A stretch of DNA of 64,000 bases from Halothece sp. PCC 7418 (GCF_000317635.1 NC_019779.1:310001-374000); one strand, 5' to 3'. Counted from the first letter of the stretch, positions 8,642 through 18,346 are shown. Made by a program: numbers and translations. The notes: generated from the letters alone by a model not told the origin.

Positions 8642-11600
8642 ATGGTCAGAGAGCTTGAGCGTAAACAATCGACAAACTTCCCAGAAAACGCACCTGTGGC
8701 GAATCCTGTGTTTTTTCGGACGTATAGCCGACGAACCGAGGATGGAAGAGAAACATGGGAACAGGTGCGCGATCGCTGCATTTCTGGGTTAGTCAAACTC
8801 GGTCAACTCACCGCAGAGGAAGCCCAACTCTTAGAAAAAACCATGACTCACCTCAAAAGTCTTCCTGCTGGGCGTTGGCTGTGGGTGGGGGGAACCCAGT
8901 GGCTGGAAAACCCCAAAAACTATTCTGGCGCGTATAACTGCACTTCTACTAATGTTGTAGATTGGCGAGCCTTTGGCTTGATGATGGATTTAGCTATGAT
9001 GGGTTGTGGAACTGGGGCTGTCTTGGAAGAAAAATATATTAACCAGTTACCCGCCATTCGTAATTATCTCAATATTTCTATTGTCAATGAAATTGGCACG
9101 GTACTTCCAGAAGCCCGTCAAGAAGAAACAACCGTTAGAATTAGTGATCCAAAAAAGGTAAAAATTTGTATTGGTGACTCCCGCGAGGGCTGGGTGCAAT
9201 CGTATCAGGCGTTATTAGAACTCTCGAGCAATGAAGACTTGGACACAACGGTTAATATTGAAATCGATCCCAGTCATGTGCGTCCCGCAGGAGAAGTCTT
9301 AAAAGGCTTTGGTGGTGTCGCCAATCCGATCAAAATTCCAGAACTCTATCCTCGTCTTGCGAAAATTCTCAATCGGGCGCAAGGGCGGAAACTCAACGCA
9401 GAAGAATGCTGTTTGTTGATTGATGAGGCTGCTGCCACTGTGGTTGCCGGCAATATTCGGCGCTGTTTGCCAGAATATGCGTTAGTTCATACGGCAAGAG
9501 GATTAGTGGCGATTAAAGATATTAAAGTGGGTGATCGCGTGCAAACCCCTCTGGGTTTCCGTCGTGTGGTGGATAAATTCGATCAAGGAATCCAAGATGT
9601 TCGAGAAATCGAAACCAATGGAACATATCCTCAAGCAACGGAGAATCATCGCATGGCGGTTTTAAGTTCAGCCAATGGGGATTATGTCTGGAAACAAGTA
9701 GGAGAATTGGAATCGGGCGATCGACTGCTGCACAATACCAAAATTTTAGCGGGGATTCCTACGCAACTCCCAGCAGATGAAACCAGTCTTCGTCCCCTTC
9801 AAAGTCGAACAGCAAAAGCAATTTCCATTCCAGATTTAAATCCTGATGTCGCTTGGTTGATTGGTTTTACTCATGGTGATGGATATGTCAGTCTCGGACG
9901 GAATAAGCACAATAAGCCTTATGGGAGCATCAATTGGGCGACAGATGCTGAACTTGCGCCATTGATCGAAGAAAAGCTAAATCGCGCTTTAGCAAATTTT
10001 GGGGTATCTGCAACTAAACAAACCTCTGAAAATGAAAACACCGTTCGTTTTGTTTGTTCCTCAATTCGACTGACAGAATACTTCTTCAAAAATATCAAAC
10101 GCCCAAAAGAACCCATCGAGATTCCAGATTTTATCCTACAGGGAAGTGTCGAGACTCGCGCTGCTTATTTAGCAGGAATCATGGATAGTGATGGTTCTGT
10201 AAAAAATCGTCCTCCTCATTTAGTTTGCACAGTTTACCCTCAATTTGCCCGTCAAATTGCTTCCGTTTTATCAAGTTTGGGGATTGCGGGACGAATCAAG
10301 AAAACGATTCCGCAAAAGCTGAACTGGCGAACCAGATATCATGTTTGTCTTCCAGCCTTAAAAGGAGAATATAACAAATTAATTGCTTCTCATGCTGTCA
10401 AAGGAGAATTAAAAGTCGGTTTGAAGATGTACGGTTTTACCTTGACTGGGGAAATGATGCGTGAAGCCTATACCTATTCGGAAATGCAGAAAATGGGTTT
10501 CCAAGGTAGCCGAAAAGTTGATTCTAACTATGAACGTTATCGGGTGGAGTCGGAAGTAGAAATGGACATCCCTGTTACGTTTAAGCAACTGGGTCAAGTG
10601 TTCGCTGTTCAAACCTATGATATTGAAGTGGAAGATGCTCACTGTTTCTACTGTGATGGCTATCTGACGCACAACAGTGCAGGGATGAGACAGTTTGATA
10701 GTGACTCCCCCTTATTAAAACAAAATCTTTGGCAACCGGATGCAGAGGGAAACTGGCGCATTGATCCTGATCGCGATGCACTGCGAATGGCAAATCATAC
10801 CCGAGTGTATCACCATCAGCCCAGTTTAGAAGACTGTGTTGAAGCAGTTAGAAGTCAGTTCTATTCTGGAGAAGGGGCGATTCAGTATGCCCCAGAGGCG
10901 ATCGCGCGAGGCAATGCTGATTTATTAAATACGTTTGAACTTAAAGAACAATTTATACAGGCTTATCAATTGGGACACGGAGAAAAATTCTTAAGAAATT
11001 TATTGCCTGAAAGTCCCTCTCAGAGAGAACTTAATCATCGTTTAGAACGCTATGCTCTTAATCCGTGTGGCGAGATCACGGGTAGTAATTTTCACTGTAA
11101 TCTTAGCGAGATCCACTTAAATCTCATTGATCCAGAAAACGAACAAGAACAAACTGAAGCCTTCCAAGCTGGTGCCTTAGCCGTTGCCACTTTACTGAAT
11201 CATCAGTTCCAAGAACCGCGCTATCAGTATAGTCGAGAACTCGATCCGATTGTCGGGGTTTCCTTCACGGGATTATTTGATTTCTTTGTGCAGGCGTTTG
11301 GTGTGGAATGGCTACGCTGGTGGGAGAAAGGTCGCCCAGAGACGGAAGCAGGATTAGTCTTTAAGCAAAAAGAACAAGCGTATCTGGAAAAATGGCGCAA
11401 AATTGTCCATGAAACGGTTTGGGATTATTGTGACCGCCATAATATTAAACGGCCCAACCGTTGCACCACAGTCCAACCCAGTGGCACGAAATCTCTGCTG
11501 ACAGGGGCTTCTCCTGGTTGGCATCCCCCGAAAGCGGTGCGGTTTATCCGTCGGGTAACATTTGGGAAAAATGATCCTGTGGCGTTGGCTTGCATTGATT

Positions 11601-12133
11601 ATGGTTATAGTGTAGTTCCCTCGCAGTCGGATAAAGATGAAAACGGAAACCTGCTTAAAGATCCTTTTGATGAGCGGTGTACAGAATGGTTAGTGGAGAT
11701 TCCTGTTGCGGTTCCGTGGGCGGATTTACCAGGTGCGGATGAGGTTGATATCTCTAAGTTCTCTGTCTTAGCTCAGTTTGATTTTGCCATGCAAGTACAG
11801 AAACACTATGTCACGCACAATACATCGGCAACGTTGGAACTGCGAGAACATGAAATTGAGGATTTAGGACAAGCGATTTATAGCGCGATCAAAAATAATG
11901 AGGGCTATATTTCTGCTGCGTTACTCGCCCGTTTTGATGCGTATCAGACTTTCCCGCGTTTACCGTTTGAACCAGTGGATGAGGCGACCTATAATCAACT
12001 GATGCGAGAGGTGGAAGAACGGCGGAAAATGGACGATTTTCATTCCGCATTGCTGAAGTATGATCTGGGAGAACTTTCAGAAGCGGGTCCGACAGGATGT
12101 GACACTGATCAATGTATGTTCCCTTTACAGTGA
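8642..12133 (+). CDS. nrdJ: Adenosylcobalamin-dependent ribonucleotide reductase with intein
   Basis: Class II ribonucleotide reductase makes deoxyribonucleotides using adenosylcobalamin to form the thiyl radical. The 1163-residue precursor is 759 residues once the intein (residues 275-678) is removed, close to the monomeric triphosphate reductase size. Extein motifs include AYNCTSTNVVDWRAF (first redox Cys), ALNPCGEI with Asn807, Cys809 and Glu811 as catalytic residues, TVQPSGTKSLLTGASPG, and a C-terminal CDTDQC pair expected to re-reduce the active site. No NrdA/NrdB genes lie near. I saw no cobalamin riboswitch upstream. The downstream metalloprotease gene starts 13 bases after the stop. 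Confidence 0.96.
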   Translation: MVRELERKQSTNFPENAPVANPVFFRTYSRRTEDGRETWEQVRDRCISGLVKLGQLTAEEAQLLEKTMTHLKSLPAGRWLWVGGTQWLENPKNYSGAYNCTSTNVVDWRAFGLMMDLAMMGCGTGAVLEEKYINQLPAIRNYLNISIVNEIGTVLPEARQEETTVRISDPKKVKICIGDSREGWVQSYQALLELSSNEDLDTTVNIEIDPSHVRPAGEVLKGFGGVANPIKIPELYPRLAKILNRAQGRKLNAEECCLLIDEAAATVVAGNIRRCLPEYALVHTARGLVAIKDIKVGDRVQTPLGFRRVVDKFDQGIQDVREIETNGTYPQATENHRMAVLSSANGDYVWKQVGELESGDRLLHNTKILAGIPTQLPADETSLRPLQSRTAKAISIPDLNPDVAWLIGFTHGDGYVSLGRNKHNKPYGSINWATDAELAPLIEEKLNRALANFGVSATKQTSENENTVRFVCSSIRLTEYFFKNIKRPKEPIEIPDFILQGSVETRAAYLAGIMDSDGSVKNRPPHLVCTVYPQFARQIASVLSSLGIAGRIKKTIPQKLNWRTRYHVCLPALKGEYNKLIASHAVKGELKVGLKMYGFTLTGEMMREAYTYSEMQKMGFQGSRKVDSNYERYRVESEVEMDIPVTFKQLGQVFAVQTYDIEVEDAHCFYCDGYLTHNSAGMRQFDSDSPLLKQNLWQPDAEGNWRIDPDRDALRMANHTRVYHHQPSLEDCVEAVRSQFYSGEGAIQYAPEAIARGNADLLNTFELKEQFIQAYQLGHGEKFLRNLLPESPSQRELNHRLERYALNPCGEITGSNFHCNLSEIHLNLIDPENEQEQTEAFQAGALAVATLLNHQFQEPRYQYSRELDPIVGVSFTGLFDFFVQAFGVEWLRWWEKGRPETEAGLVFKQKEQAYLEKWRKIVHETVWDYCDRHNIKRPNRCTTVQPSGTKSLLTGASPGWHPPKAVRFIRRVTFGKNDPVALACIDYGYSVVPSQSDKDENGNLLKDPFDERCTEWLVEIPVAVPWADLPGADEVDISKFSVLAQFDFAMQVQKHYVTHNTSATLELREHEIEDLGQAIYSAIKNNEGYISAALLARFDAYQTFPRLPFEPVDEATYNQLMREVEERRKMDDFHSALLKYDLGELSEAGPTGCDTDQCMFPLQ
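9464..10675 (+). mobile_element. Intein with LAGLIDADG homing endonuclease in NrdJ
   Basis: The 404-residue insertion interrupts the conserved reductase segment GNIRR|SAGM. It begins with Cys275 (CLPEYALVHTARGLVAIKD), carries the TxxH splicing block (TENHRMAVL) and ends with VEDAHCFYCDGYLTHN followed by extein Ser679: the Cys1, terminal His-Asn and +1 Ser required for standard class 1 protein splicing. In the middle are two LAGLIDADG-type motifs, LIGFTHGDGY around residues 406-415 and LAGIMDSDGS around 510-519, both with their catalytic acidic residue. It therefore looks capable of both splicing and homing. Confidence 0.96.
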
Positions 12134-12146
12134 TCAGTGATCCATT

Positions 12147-12869
12147 ATGAAACTCAAGGTAGCTTATATTTTTCTTTTGACAATAGTGGTTATTGTTGCT
12201 ATCTCAAAGGTTACTGTTTCACAGCCTTCTTCCAGTCTCCCGCCTTTAAAGGCTCATCCTTTACCCCCAACCTTGGCGCAGTGGGAAACGGTGGCTGAGG
12301 TGGGGGATTATTTTTCAGAAGTGGAAGCAACTCCGTTGGGTTATTTGGTGTGGTCAGAGTTTCCGGTGAAGGTGTATCTCGACTTATCTGAATCTGCTAG
12401 GGATCAAGGGGTGCAAGGCTGGGTGGAAGCGGTCACTACTGCAATAGAGGAATGGGCTGTTTACTTACCGTTGGAACCAGTGAACGATCGCGCACAAGCA
12501 GATATTATCATTGCGCGATCGCGCCCGCCTCTGAATACCACTCGCAACCCAGAAACAGGATTAATGGAGTTTTCTCGCGATCGAACTGCACGCACCCGTT
12601 ACCAGTTCAAGGTAGCAAATGATCAATTAATTCATGGCATCATTATTGAAATTAGTCCTCATCAACGCCAAGCTGCAACTCTAGCAACCGCACGCCATGA
12701 AATGGGTCATGCTTTAGGAATCTGGGGACATAGCCCCCACTCAGAAGATGCACTTTATTTTTCACAAGTGCGAGACTTTCCTTCGATTTCGGCTCGGGAT
12801 ATCAACACTCTAAAAAAGATTTATCAACAACCGACTCGTCTGGGCTGGAAAATCAATTTTGCTAACTAA
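12147..12869 (+). CDS. Secreted matrixin-like zinc metalloprotease
   Basis: The 240-residue protein has an N-terminal signal/anchor (residues about 5-22) and a C-terminal metalloprotease core. The zinc motif reads ARHEMGHALGIWGHSPHSEDALYF: HExxH, then Gly, then His one residue later than in the standard metzincin HExxHxxGxxH. The preceding region (WVEAVTTAIEEWAVYLPLE) and the Asp-rich strands resemble peptidase M10 folds. A Met-turn is not obvious. It probably acts outside the cytoplasmic membrane on unknown substrates. It follows nrdJ by 13 bases and may be co-transcribed, without an evident functional link. Confidence 0.8.
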   Translation: MKLKVAYIFLLTIVVIVAISKVTVSQPSSSLPPLKAHPLPPTLAQWETVAEVGDYFSEVEATPLGYLVWSEFPVKVYLDLSESARDQGVQGWVEAVTTAIEEWAVYLPLEPVNDRAQADIIIARSRPPLNTTRNPETGLMEFSRDRTARTRYQFKVANDQLIHGIIIEISPHQRQAATLATARHEMGHALGIWGHSPHSEDALYFSQVRDFPSISARDINTLKKIYQQPTRLGWKINFAN

Positions 12870-12961
12870 TCAGTTACAAAACTTAAAGTATTACAATTTG
12901 TCTTTTGATTGTTGATGTTATTTATCCTATCTTCTAAAAGGCTGTTTAAATCTGAAGACTA

Positions 12962-13282
12962 ATGATCAAAAACATCATCGTTTCTCTAATTTTAGGATTC
13001 TCTCTTCTCATTGCTGCTCCCGCTCATGCTGCTGCTAATGGCGCACAAGTTTTTCAAGCTAATTGTGCCGTTTGTCATGCCAATGGGGGTAACAGAATCA
13101 TGGCAAATAAAACCTTGAAACAAGAGGCTCTAGAGCGATATAACATGGATTCTAAAGAGGCAATTATCACTCAAGTCAAAAATGGAAAAAGTGCGATGCC
13201 TGCTTTTCTCGGACGCTTAAATGATGCCCAAATTGAAGCTGTGGCTGACTATGTTTTAAACCAAGCTGAAAAGGGATGGTAG
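12962..13282 (+). CDS. petJ: Cytochrome c6
   Basis: Cytochrome c6 carries electrons from cytochrome b6f to photosystem I in the thylakoid lumen, replacing plastocyanin. The 106-residue precursor has a signal peptide ending AHA (residue 23), leaving an 83-residue mature protein. The haem attachment site is CAVCH (Cys35, Cys38, His39) and the axial Met lies in [10 protein letters not shown]. The C-terminal [13 protein letters not shown] is typical. No copper-related gene is adjacent. It is a single-gene unit with about 230 bases after it. Confidence 0.95.
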   Translation: MIKNIIVSLILGFSLLIAAPAHAAANGAQVFQANCAVCHANGGNRIMANKTLKQEALERYNMDSKEAIITQVKNGKSAMPAFLGRLNDAQIEAVADYVLNQAEKGW

Positions 13283-13514
13283 TCATCATTACCAAGGTGC
13301 ATTATTCAGTTAATGCACCTGATTGAAACTTATCAAATCTAGTAATTTTTCTAGCAGTATTATGTTGATAGTTATTTCTTCAAAAGTTTACTTAATTTTT
13401 ATTACAAAATAAGATACGTAAGTAGATTCAAAGAACTCCTCAATATACTAAGTAATAAGTGATATTTTTTCCACTGCTTTGCTTGAGAAAACTCTGATTG
13501 GTTGAGGAGACTAT

Positions 13515-15113
13515 ATGAAAGCCTTACTACTCTATCCTCTCTTTCCAAAAACATTCTGGTCTTATGATCGGTTTATGGACATTGTTAACATGAAGGCAAC
13601 CATTCCCCCTTTAGGAATTATCACGGTTGCATCGCTTCTACCTCAAGATTGGGACATTCGCTTTTATGATCGTAATGTCACCTTGGAAACAGAAGCGGAT
13701 TGGGACTGGTGTGACCTCATTATGGTTTCGGCAATGATTGCCCAAAGAGAAGACTTTCATGATTTAATTCGGAAAGCAGTTCAAAAAGGAAAAAAAGTAG
13801 CTGTTGGGGGTCCTTACCCGACCTCTGTTCCTGAAGATGCGATGGAGTCGGGAGCAGATTATCTAATTCTTGATGAAGGAGAAATAACGATCCCTCCGTT
13901 TGTCGATGCCATTACTCGCGGAGAAGAACAGGGTATTTTTCGGGCAAATGAAAAGCCAGACGTAACACAGAGTCCCCTGCCTCGCTTTGATTTACTCCAG
14001 CGAGAGGACTACGTGATGATGGCGGTGCAATTTTCTCGGGGTTGCCCTTTCCATTGCGAATTTTGTGACATTATCAGCCTTTACGGCCGTAAGCCTCGCA
14101 CCAAAGAGATTGATCAAACCTTAGCCGAATTACAAACGCTATACGATTTAGGTTGGCGGCGATCTGTTTTTATTGTGGATGATAATTTTATTGGCAATCA
14201 GCGCAACGTGAAACGTTTATTGCGAGCCTTAATCCCATGGATACAAGAGCGCAATTACCCCTTTACCTTTTTAACAGAAGCATCAGTTAATCTTGCTGAA
14301 GATCCAGAATTATTAGAGTTGATGAAGCAAGCAGGATTTTATGGGGTCTTTTTAGGTATTGAAACCCCAGATCAAGATAGCCTGACAGTAACGCGGAAAC
14401 ACCAGAACACTCGCAGCCCTCTCGCTGAAGCTTGTCATCAAATTAATCAAGCGGGATTGATGATTTATGCTGGTTTTATCATTGGTTTTGACGGTGAACG
14501 CTCAGGGGCGGGAGAACGCATTCAAGCCTTTGTGGAAGAAACCTCGATTCCACAACCGATGTTAGGGCTTTTACAAGCCCCTCAGAATACTGCCCTTTGG
14601 GAGCGACTGAAGACAGAGCAACGGCTTTTAGAAGATATAGGCTGGACAAAGTTCGGTGAACAAAATACATTAATGAATTTTATCCCCACCCGTCCCCTAT
14701 CAGAAATTGCACAGGAGTATATGCAAGCCCTCTGGACAATGTATGAACCTGCTGCTTATCTCCAGCGTTGCTTTCAACACTGTTTGAAGATTACCCCAAA
14801 TCCGCATTTCCGACAACGGATTTCTTTCCCGATGACAACCGCAGTCAGACTGATCACACAAGTAATCTGGAAACAAGGAGTTCAAATGAAAGCAATTCGT
14901 AAGCAGTTTTGGCATCAATTTTGGATGCTCTTGAAAACGAAACCCCAATTGTTGAGCTTATATCTGGGATTATGTGCAGCTGGAGAGCACTTTTGGGAAT
15001 ACCGTGTTTTAACCCGAGAGCGAATTACTCAGCAACTGGGTTATGATCCCTTGGTGACCTCTCCAGCATTACTCTCTAAGTCGAAATCAGTGGAGAATTG
15101 TATCACCTCATGA
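13515..15113 (+). CDS. B12-binding domain radical SAM protein
   Basis: The 532-residue protein has a cobalamin-binding-like domain (residues 1-about 145, MKALLLYPLFPKTFWSYD to ADYLILDEGE), a radical SAM core with the cluster motif CPFHCEFCD (CxxxCxxC), and a C-terminal domain of the DUF4070 type (YMQALWTMYEPAAYLQRC). Cyanobacteria have several members of this family; the reactions are usually unknown methylations or rearrangements, in some cases of hopanoids or tetrapyrroles. The B12 domain lacks an obvious DxHxxG motif, so any cobalamin would bind base-on/His-off. Substrate cannot be stated from sequence. The histidine phosphatase gene converges on it. Confidence 0.85.
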   Translation: MKALLLYPLFPKTFWSYDRFMDIVNMKATIPPLGIITVASLLPQDWDIRFYDRNVTLETEADWDWCDLIMVSAMIAQREDFHDLIRKAVQKGKKVAVGGPYPTSVPEDAMESGADYLILDEGEITIPPFVDAITRGEEQGIFRANEKPDVTQSPLPRFDLLQREDYVMMAVQFSRGCPFHCEFCDIISLYGRKPRTKEIDQTLAELQTLYDLGWRRSVFIVDDNFIGNQRNVKRLLRALIPWIQERNYPFTFLTEASVNLAEDPELLELMKQAGFYGVFLGIETPDQDSLTVTRKHQNTRSPLAEACHQINQAGLMIYAGFIIGFDGERSGAGERIQAFVEETSIPQPMLGLLQAPQNTALWERLKTEQRLLEDIGWTKFGEQNTLMNFIPTRPLSEIAQEYMQALWTMYEPAAYLQRCFQHCLKITPNPHFRQRISFPMTTAVRLITQVIWKQGVQMKAIRKQFWHQFWMLLKTKPQLLSLYLGLCAAGEHFWEYRVLTRERITQQLGYDPLVTSPALLSKSKSVENCITS

Positions 15114-15125
15114 TGAGAGTTAAGG

Positions 15126-16460
15126 TTACAAAGCACCAGCTGCGGTCTGGTCAAAAATGCCTTCTGCAAGGTGACTGGTAATATTAATGGCTTGCAAAAC
15201 AGGCGCACCCTCTTTCCCGTCAGGATAATCAATGACACTGACGGCACCATTCCCTTGTTTCACATTCCAGAAATTACTAGGAGAAAGCCCTAATAAAGCA
15301 CAGAGAATGACTTTATTAATGGCATCATGAGCAACAACGATTCCAGTTTTTATTTCTTCAGGAGAGTGTCCTTTTTCGGCAACAATGTCTTCCCAACAAG
15401 CAACAGCCCGATCCCAAACTTGCTGTAAGTTCTCTCCATCGGGCATTTGTACCATTTCTGGCGTTTCTTGCCATTGTTTGAGGAGTTCTGGATATTCGGC
15501 TTGAATTTCTGGTTTTAATTTCCCTTCCCATTTACCATGACTAATTTCGAGTAATGGTTCTTGAATTTCTAATTCAATTTCTGAATGATGAGCGAGGATT
15601 AATTCTGCGGTTTCTTTTGGGCGTAACATGGGGCTCGAAATGGCAAAATCTAACGGGGTTTCTTTGAGAAAATCAGCAGCTTTCCTCCCTTGTTCTCTAC
15701 CATTGTCATTCAGGGGAATATCAATTTTCCCTTGAAACCGAGACTCTTTATTCCAATCTGTTTCCCCGTGACGCACTAAAAGTAACCGTATCCCTTGATT
15801 TTTCCGAGGAGACGGTAAAGCTGTTCCCAAGTGAGAGGTTTGATTGAGAGATTCGAGTTCAACTGGTTCTCCCCATGCGCCTTTAAAGTTAAGAACATTA
15901 ATTCCGCAATTAGATTGTTGAATGGAATGATAAAGGCTGGGTTCAACACCGATCGCGCTGCTAATTAAACAGCGATTAATCCCATTATGAGCAACAATGG
16001 CGATTGTTTCTCCTTTGTGCTTAGCAAGGATTTGTTTCCAGAAATTTTGAGCTTGTTCATAAAGGGATAACACGGGATAATGTTTATTCCCATCAACGGT
16101 CATATAGAATTTATGGGGACGGGTTTTCCAACAGTGATAATCTTCTGGAAACTGGCTTGCGATCTGATCTTTTTTCATCTCTTCCCACAAGGGAAGATCC
16201 ACTTCTTGGAGTAATTCCGACACTTCTAGGGGAGGAGCAACCTGAAAACAGCGATGAACAATCTCAGCCGTTTCTTTTGCTCTTTGGAGAGGACTTGTAT
16301 AGAGTGTTGCAATATCGAGTTGACGCAACACAGCGCCCACTTTTTCTGCATCGGTGCGACCTTGTTCTGTTAAAACCGATTTGTCACAACGTCCTTGGAT
16401 GATGTGTTCGATATTATAGGTACTTTGTCCATGACGGATAATTACAACCTTTGTCGTCAC
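15126..16460 (-). CDS. Double-domain histidine phosphatase (phosphoglycerate mutase-like)
   Basis: The 444-residue protein contains two tandem histidine phosphatase domains. The first has IIRHGQSTYN at residue 7 onward and IVAHNGINRCL; the second has LLVRHGETDWNKESRFQGKIDIPLN near residue 229 and VVAHDAINKVIL. Both have the RHG catalytic His and the second His within the AH motif. Such two-domain proteins are conserved in cyanobacteria and usually annotated as phosphoglycerate mutase. Other members of the superfamily dephosphorylate phosphoserine or alpha-ribazole phosphate, so the substrate is open. Confidence 0.85.
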   Translation of the reverse strand: MTTKVVIIRHGQSTYNIEHIIQGRCDKSVLTEQGRTDAEKVGAVLRQLDIATLYTSPLQRAKETAEIVHRCFQVAPPLEVSELLQEVDLPLWEEMKKDQIASQFPEDYHCWKTRPHKFYMTVDGNKHYPVLSLYEQAQNFWKQILAKHKGETIAIVAHNGINRCLISSAIGVEPSLYHSIQQSNCGINVLNFKGAWGEPVELESLNQTSHLGTALPSPRKNQGIRLLLVRHGETDWNKESRFQGKIDIPLNDNGREQGRKAADFLKETPLDFAISSPMLRPKETAELILAHHSEIELEIQEPLLEISHGKWEGKLKPEIQAEYPELLKQWQETPEMVQMPDGENLQQVWDRAVACWEDIVAEKGHSPEEIKTGIVVAHDAINKVILCALLGLSPSNFWNVKQGNGAVSVIDYPDGKEGAPVLQAINITSHLAEGIFDQTAAGAL

Positions 16461-16551
16461 TGATCCTCCTCCAATTAGGTAAACGAGGTTATTGTACTAC
16501 CATCTGGGTTACCAATTCCAGTTAGTCGCTCTACCCAAAAAAGATTATTGG

Positions 16552-17541
16552 TTAATGCTTAACGGCTTGGCTAGTCGCAGTGCTTACCACTTGATTAGAG
16601 GTTTCCGCACGAACTGCTCGAAACATTCCAAAGCGACACAAGCCAGTTCCAAAGGCGAGTCGCATCAGTAAAAGCGTGGGCACTTCGCGTACCGATTTAA
16701 TAAAGCCATAAAGCCCAAATTTAAGAAAACCTTGGGGTCGAATCACTCCTTGCCAGATCGAATCAATCCAAGATGGAAGGGTGGGTTTTGTCCAATCATC
16801 GGTAATCAGATGACCTTCCACCATCCCTGTTGCTTCCAAGCGTTCTGCGAAACCTTCAATACTAGAAAAAGCCGGATGTGACCATTGATCTAACAATTGT
16901 TTCATTACGGGTTTTTCCCAAAAATTCAAGGGTTTTTCCCGATCATCTCGTTGATTCCAATCAGCAACCACCAGACGACCCCCTGGCTTTAACACCCGCA
17001 GTAATTCTCTGGCAAAACTATCTTTATCAGGAATATGGGGTCCAGTTTCAATTGACCAAACTACATCAAAACTCGCATCGGGAAAGGGCAAAGACATCGC
17101 ATCCCCAACCATAAATTTAGCAGTTACACCGTCAGGGGTCAGTTCTTGCGCCCGTCTCACTTGTTGTGGGCTGATCGTTACCGCCGTAACATCAAAGCCA
17201 TAATCTTTGGCAAGAATACGACTACTTCCCCCAATTCCACAACCGACATCTAAAAGGGTTGTTCCTTTCGGATACTGATCAATCCCTCCCCAATGTGCCA
17301 TTTCATGAACAAAATCAGATTTTGCTTGCAGAAAGTCCTTACGCTGTGGCGGAGACCCATAATGACCGAGGTGGATGTGTTCCCCCCAGTAAAATTCTAA
17401 AATGCCATCTTCTGTCCAAGTGTCGTAAGAACTTGCCACGGAGTCAGCAGATTGATAGCGACGGGCTGTCACTAGATAAACAATTAATCCAATCATAAAA
17501 AGGAATAATAGAATTCCTAGGGTTAAAAGCAATACATTCAT
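16552..17541 (-). CDS. Membrane-anchored MPBQ/MSBQ-type methyltransferase
   Basis: The 330-residue protein has an N-terminal transmembrane helix (MNVLLLTLGILLFLFMIGLIVYL), then a class I SAM methyltransferase domain with LDVGCGIGGSSRILA and the post-I and motif III segments (VGDAMSLPFPDASFDVVWSIE, LRVLKPGGRLVVADW). The ILEFYWGEHIHLGHYG signature is shared with the cyanobacterial 2-methyl-6-phytyl-1,4-benzoquinol methyltransferase (Synechocystis Sll0418 type), which acts in tocopherol synthesis and was proposed in plastoquinone synthesis. A longer frame begins at 17589, but its extra 16 residues (Asn/Ser-rich) would precede the anchor, so I chose 17541. Confidence 0.82.
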   Translation of the reverse strand: MNVLLLTLGILLFLFMIGLIVYLVTARRYQSADSVASSYDTWTEDGILEFYWGEHIHLGHYGSPPQRKDFLQAKSDFVHEMAHWGGIDQYPKGTTLLDVGCGIGGSSRILAKDYGFDVTAVTISPQQVRRAQELTPDGVTAKFMVGDAMSLPFPDASFDVVWSIETGPHIPDKDSFARELLRVLKPGGRLVVADWNQRDDREKPLNFWEKPVMKQLLDQWSHPAFSSIEGFAERLEATGMVEGHLITDDWTKPTLPSWIDSIWQGVIRPQGFLKFGLYGFIKSVREVPTLLLMRLAFGTGLCRFGMFRAVRAETSNQVVSTATSQAVKH

Positions 17542-17615
17542 TTCACTTGATCTTGAGTTGTTAACGGTATTGTTAACGATCTTAATCATTCAGATTGGTT
17601 GTTACTACCTCTCCA

Positions 17616-18206
17616 CTACTGATAAATTTGTGAGGGTTGACCTTTTGCCGTGGCAATCACGCGATCGCGCCCCGAATACGGTAAAGCCCACTGATAATGA
17701 CATTCTTTGGGATTCCCCCAGCACAAGTTTAAAATCAATTCTTCCCGCGTCGTTTCCACCTCTAGCCATTCTGTTGCTTCTACTCGTTCGGCAACGGTTG
17801 CTGTATCAATCGGTGTTGGGGGATCTGCGTCTGTCCAGAGATTTAAGTTCTGTGTTGCATTTTGCCAAAACTCAAAAATTCTCGGTTTCACTTGCTTTAA
17901 AGTCTCTTTATCTTGGGGAATGGCAATCAGTTGATTATGAAGTTCTGGACACTCCACTTCATAGCCATTAAATCGACACACCCGCCACACTAATCCTGAA
18001 ACTTCGTGTTCCCGTTGATATTGATGAATTTGCGCTCGGAAATCGCGATAGGCAAATACTTTACTTAACTTCTCTGTACCAATTGCTTTCGCTAAAACGG
18101 GGTTATTGAGACGATCTGAAGAAGAAAATAAAACCCGTTTCCCTTGCCAGGTTGCCCGTAACTCTTGATCTAAAATCTCAATCAATTCTTCGGTGGTATA
18201 GCTCAT
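17616..18206 (-). CDS. Conserved hypothetical protein
   Basis: This 196-residue soluble protein starts MSYTTEELIEILDQELRATWQGKR; an in-frame TTG two codons earlier is a less likely start. It is acidic, has no signal peptide or membrane segment, and ends SGRDRVIATAKGQPSQIYQ. I believe similar proteins occur in other cyanobacteria but I do not recognise a domain or function. It lies about 75 bases upstream of the methyltransferase gene on the same strand, so co-transcription is possible. HIP1 octamers lie inside the gene near its end (around 17661) and just upstream of its start (around 18223). Confidence 0.65.
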   Translation of the reverse strand: MSYTTEELIEILDQELRATWQGKRVLFSSSDRLNNPVLAKAIGTEKLSKVFAYRDFRAQIHQYQREHEVSGLVWRVCRFNGYEVECPELHNQLIAIPQDKETLKQVKPRIFEFWQNATQNLNLWTDADPPTPIDTATVAERVEATEWLEVETTREELILNLCWGNPKECHYQWALPYSGRDRVIATAKGQPSQIYQ

Positions 18207-18271
18207 AAGCAAGGTTTCCAGCGCGATCGCATTTATCCCAATTTAGCAAACGGGAAGGGAACTCTAATGAA

Positions 18272-18300
18272 AAATCCCCCACCACTGGGGTAGGGGATTT
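18272..18300 (-). terminator. Intrinsic terminator of psaB
   Basis: Read on the minus strand, an 8-bp stem AAATCCCC/GGGGATTT closes a 13-base loop and is followed by a T-run (TTTTTCATT). It lies 46 bases after the psaB stop codon, as expected for a strong Rho-independent terminator of the psaAB transcript. Confidence 0.8.
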
Positions 18301-18346
18301 AAGGTTAACGCTTGTTACTCAAGCACAAGATGATTGTTACCACTCA

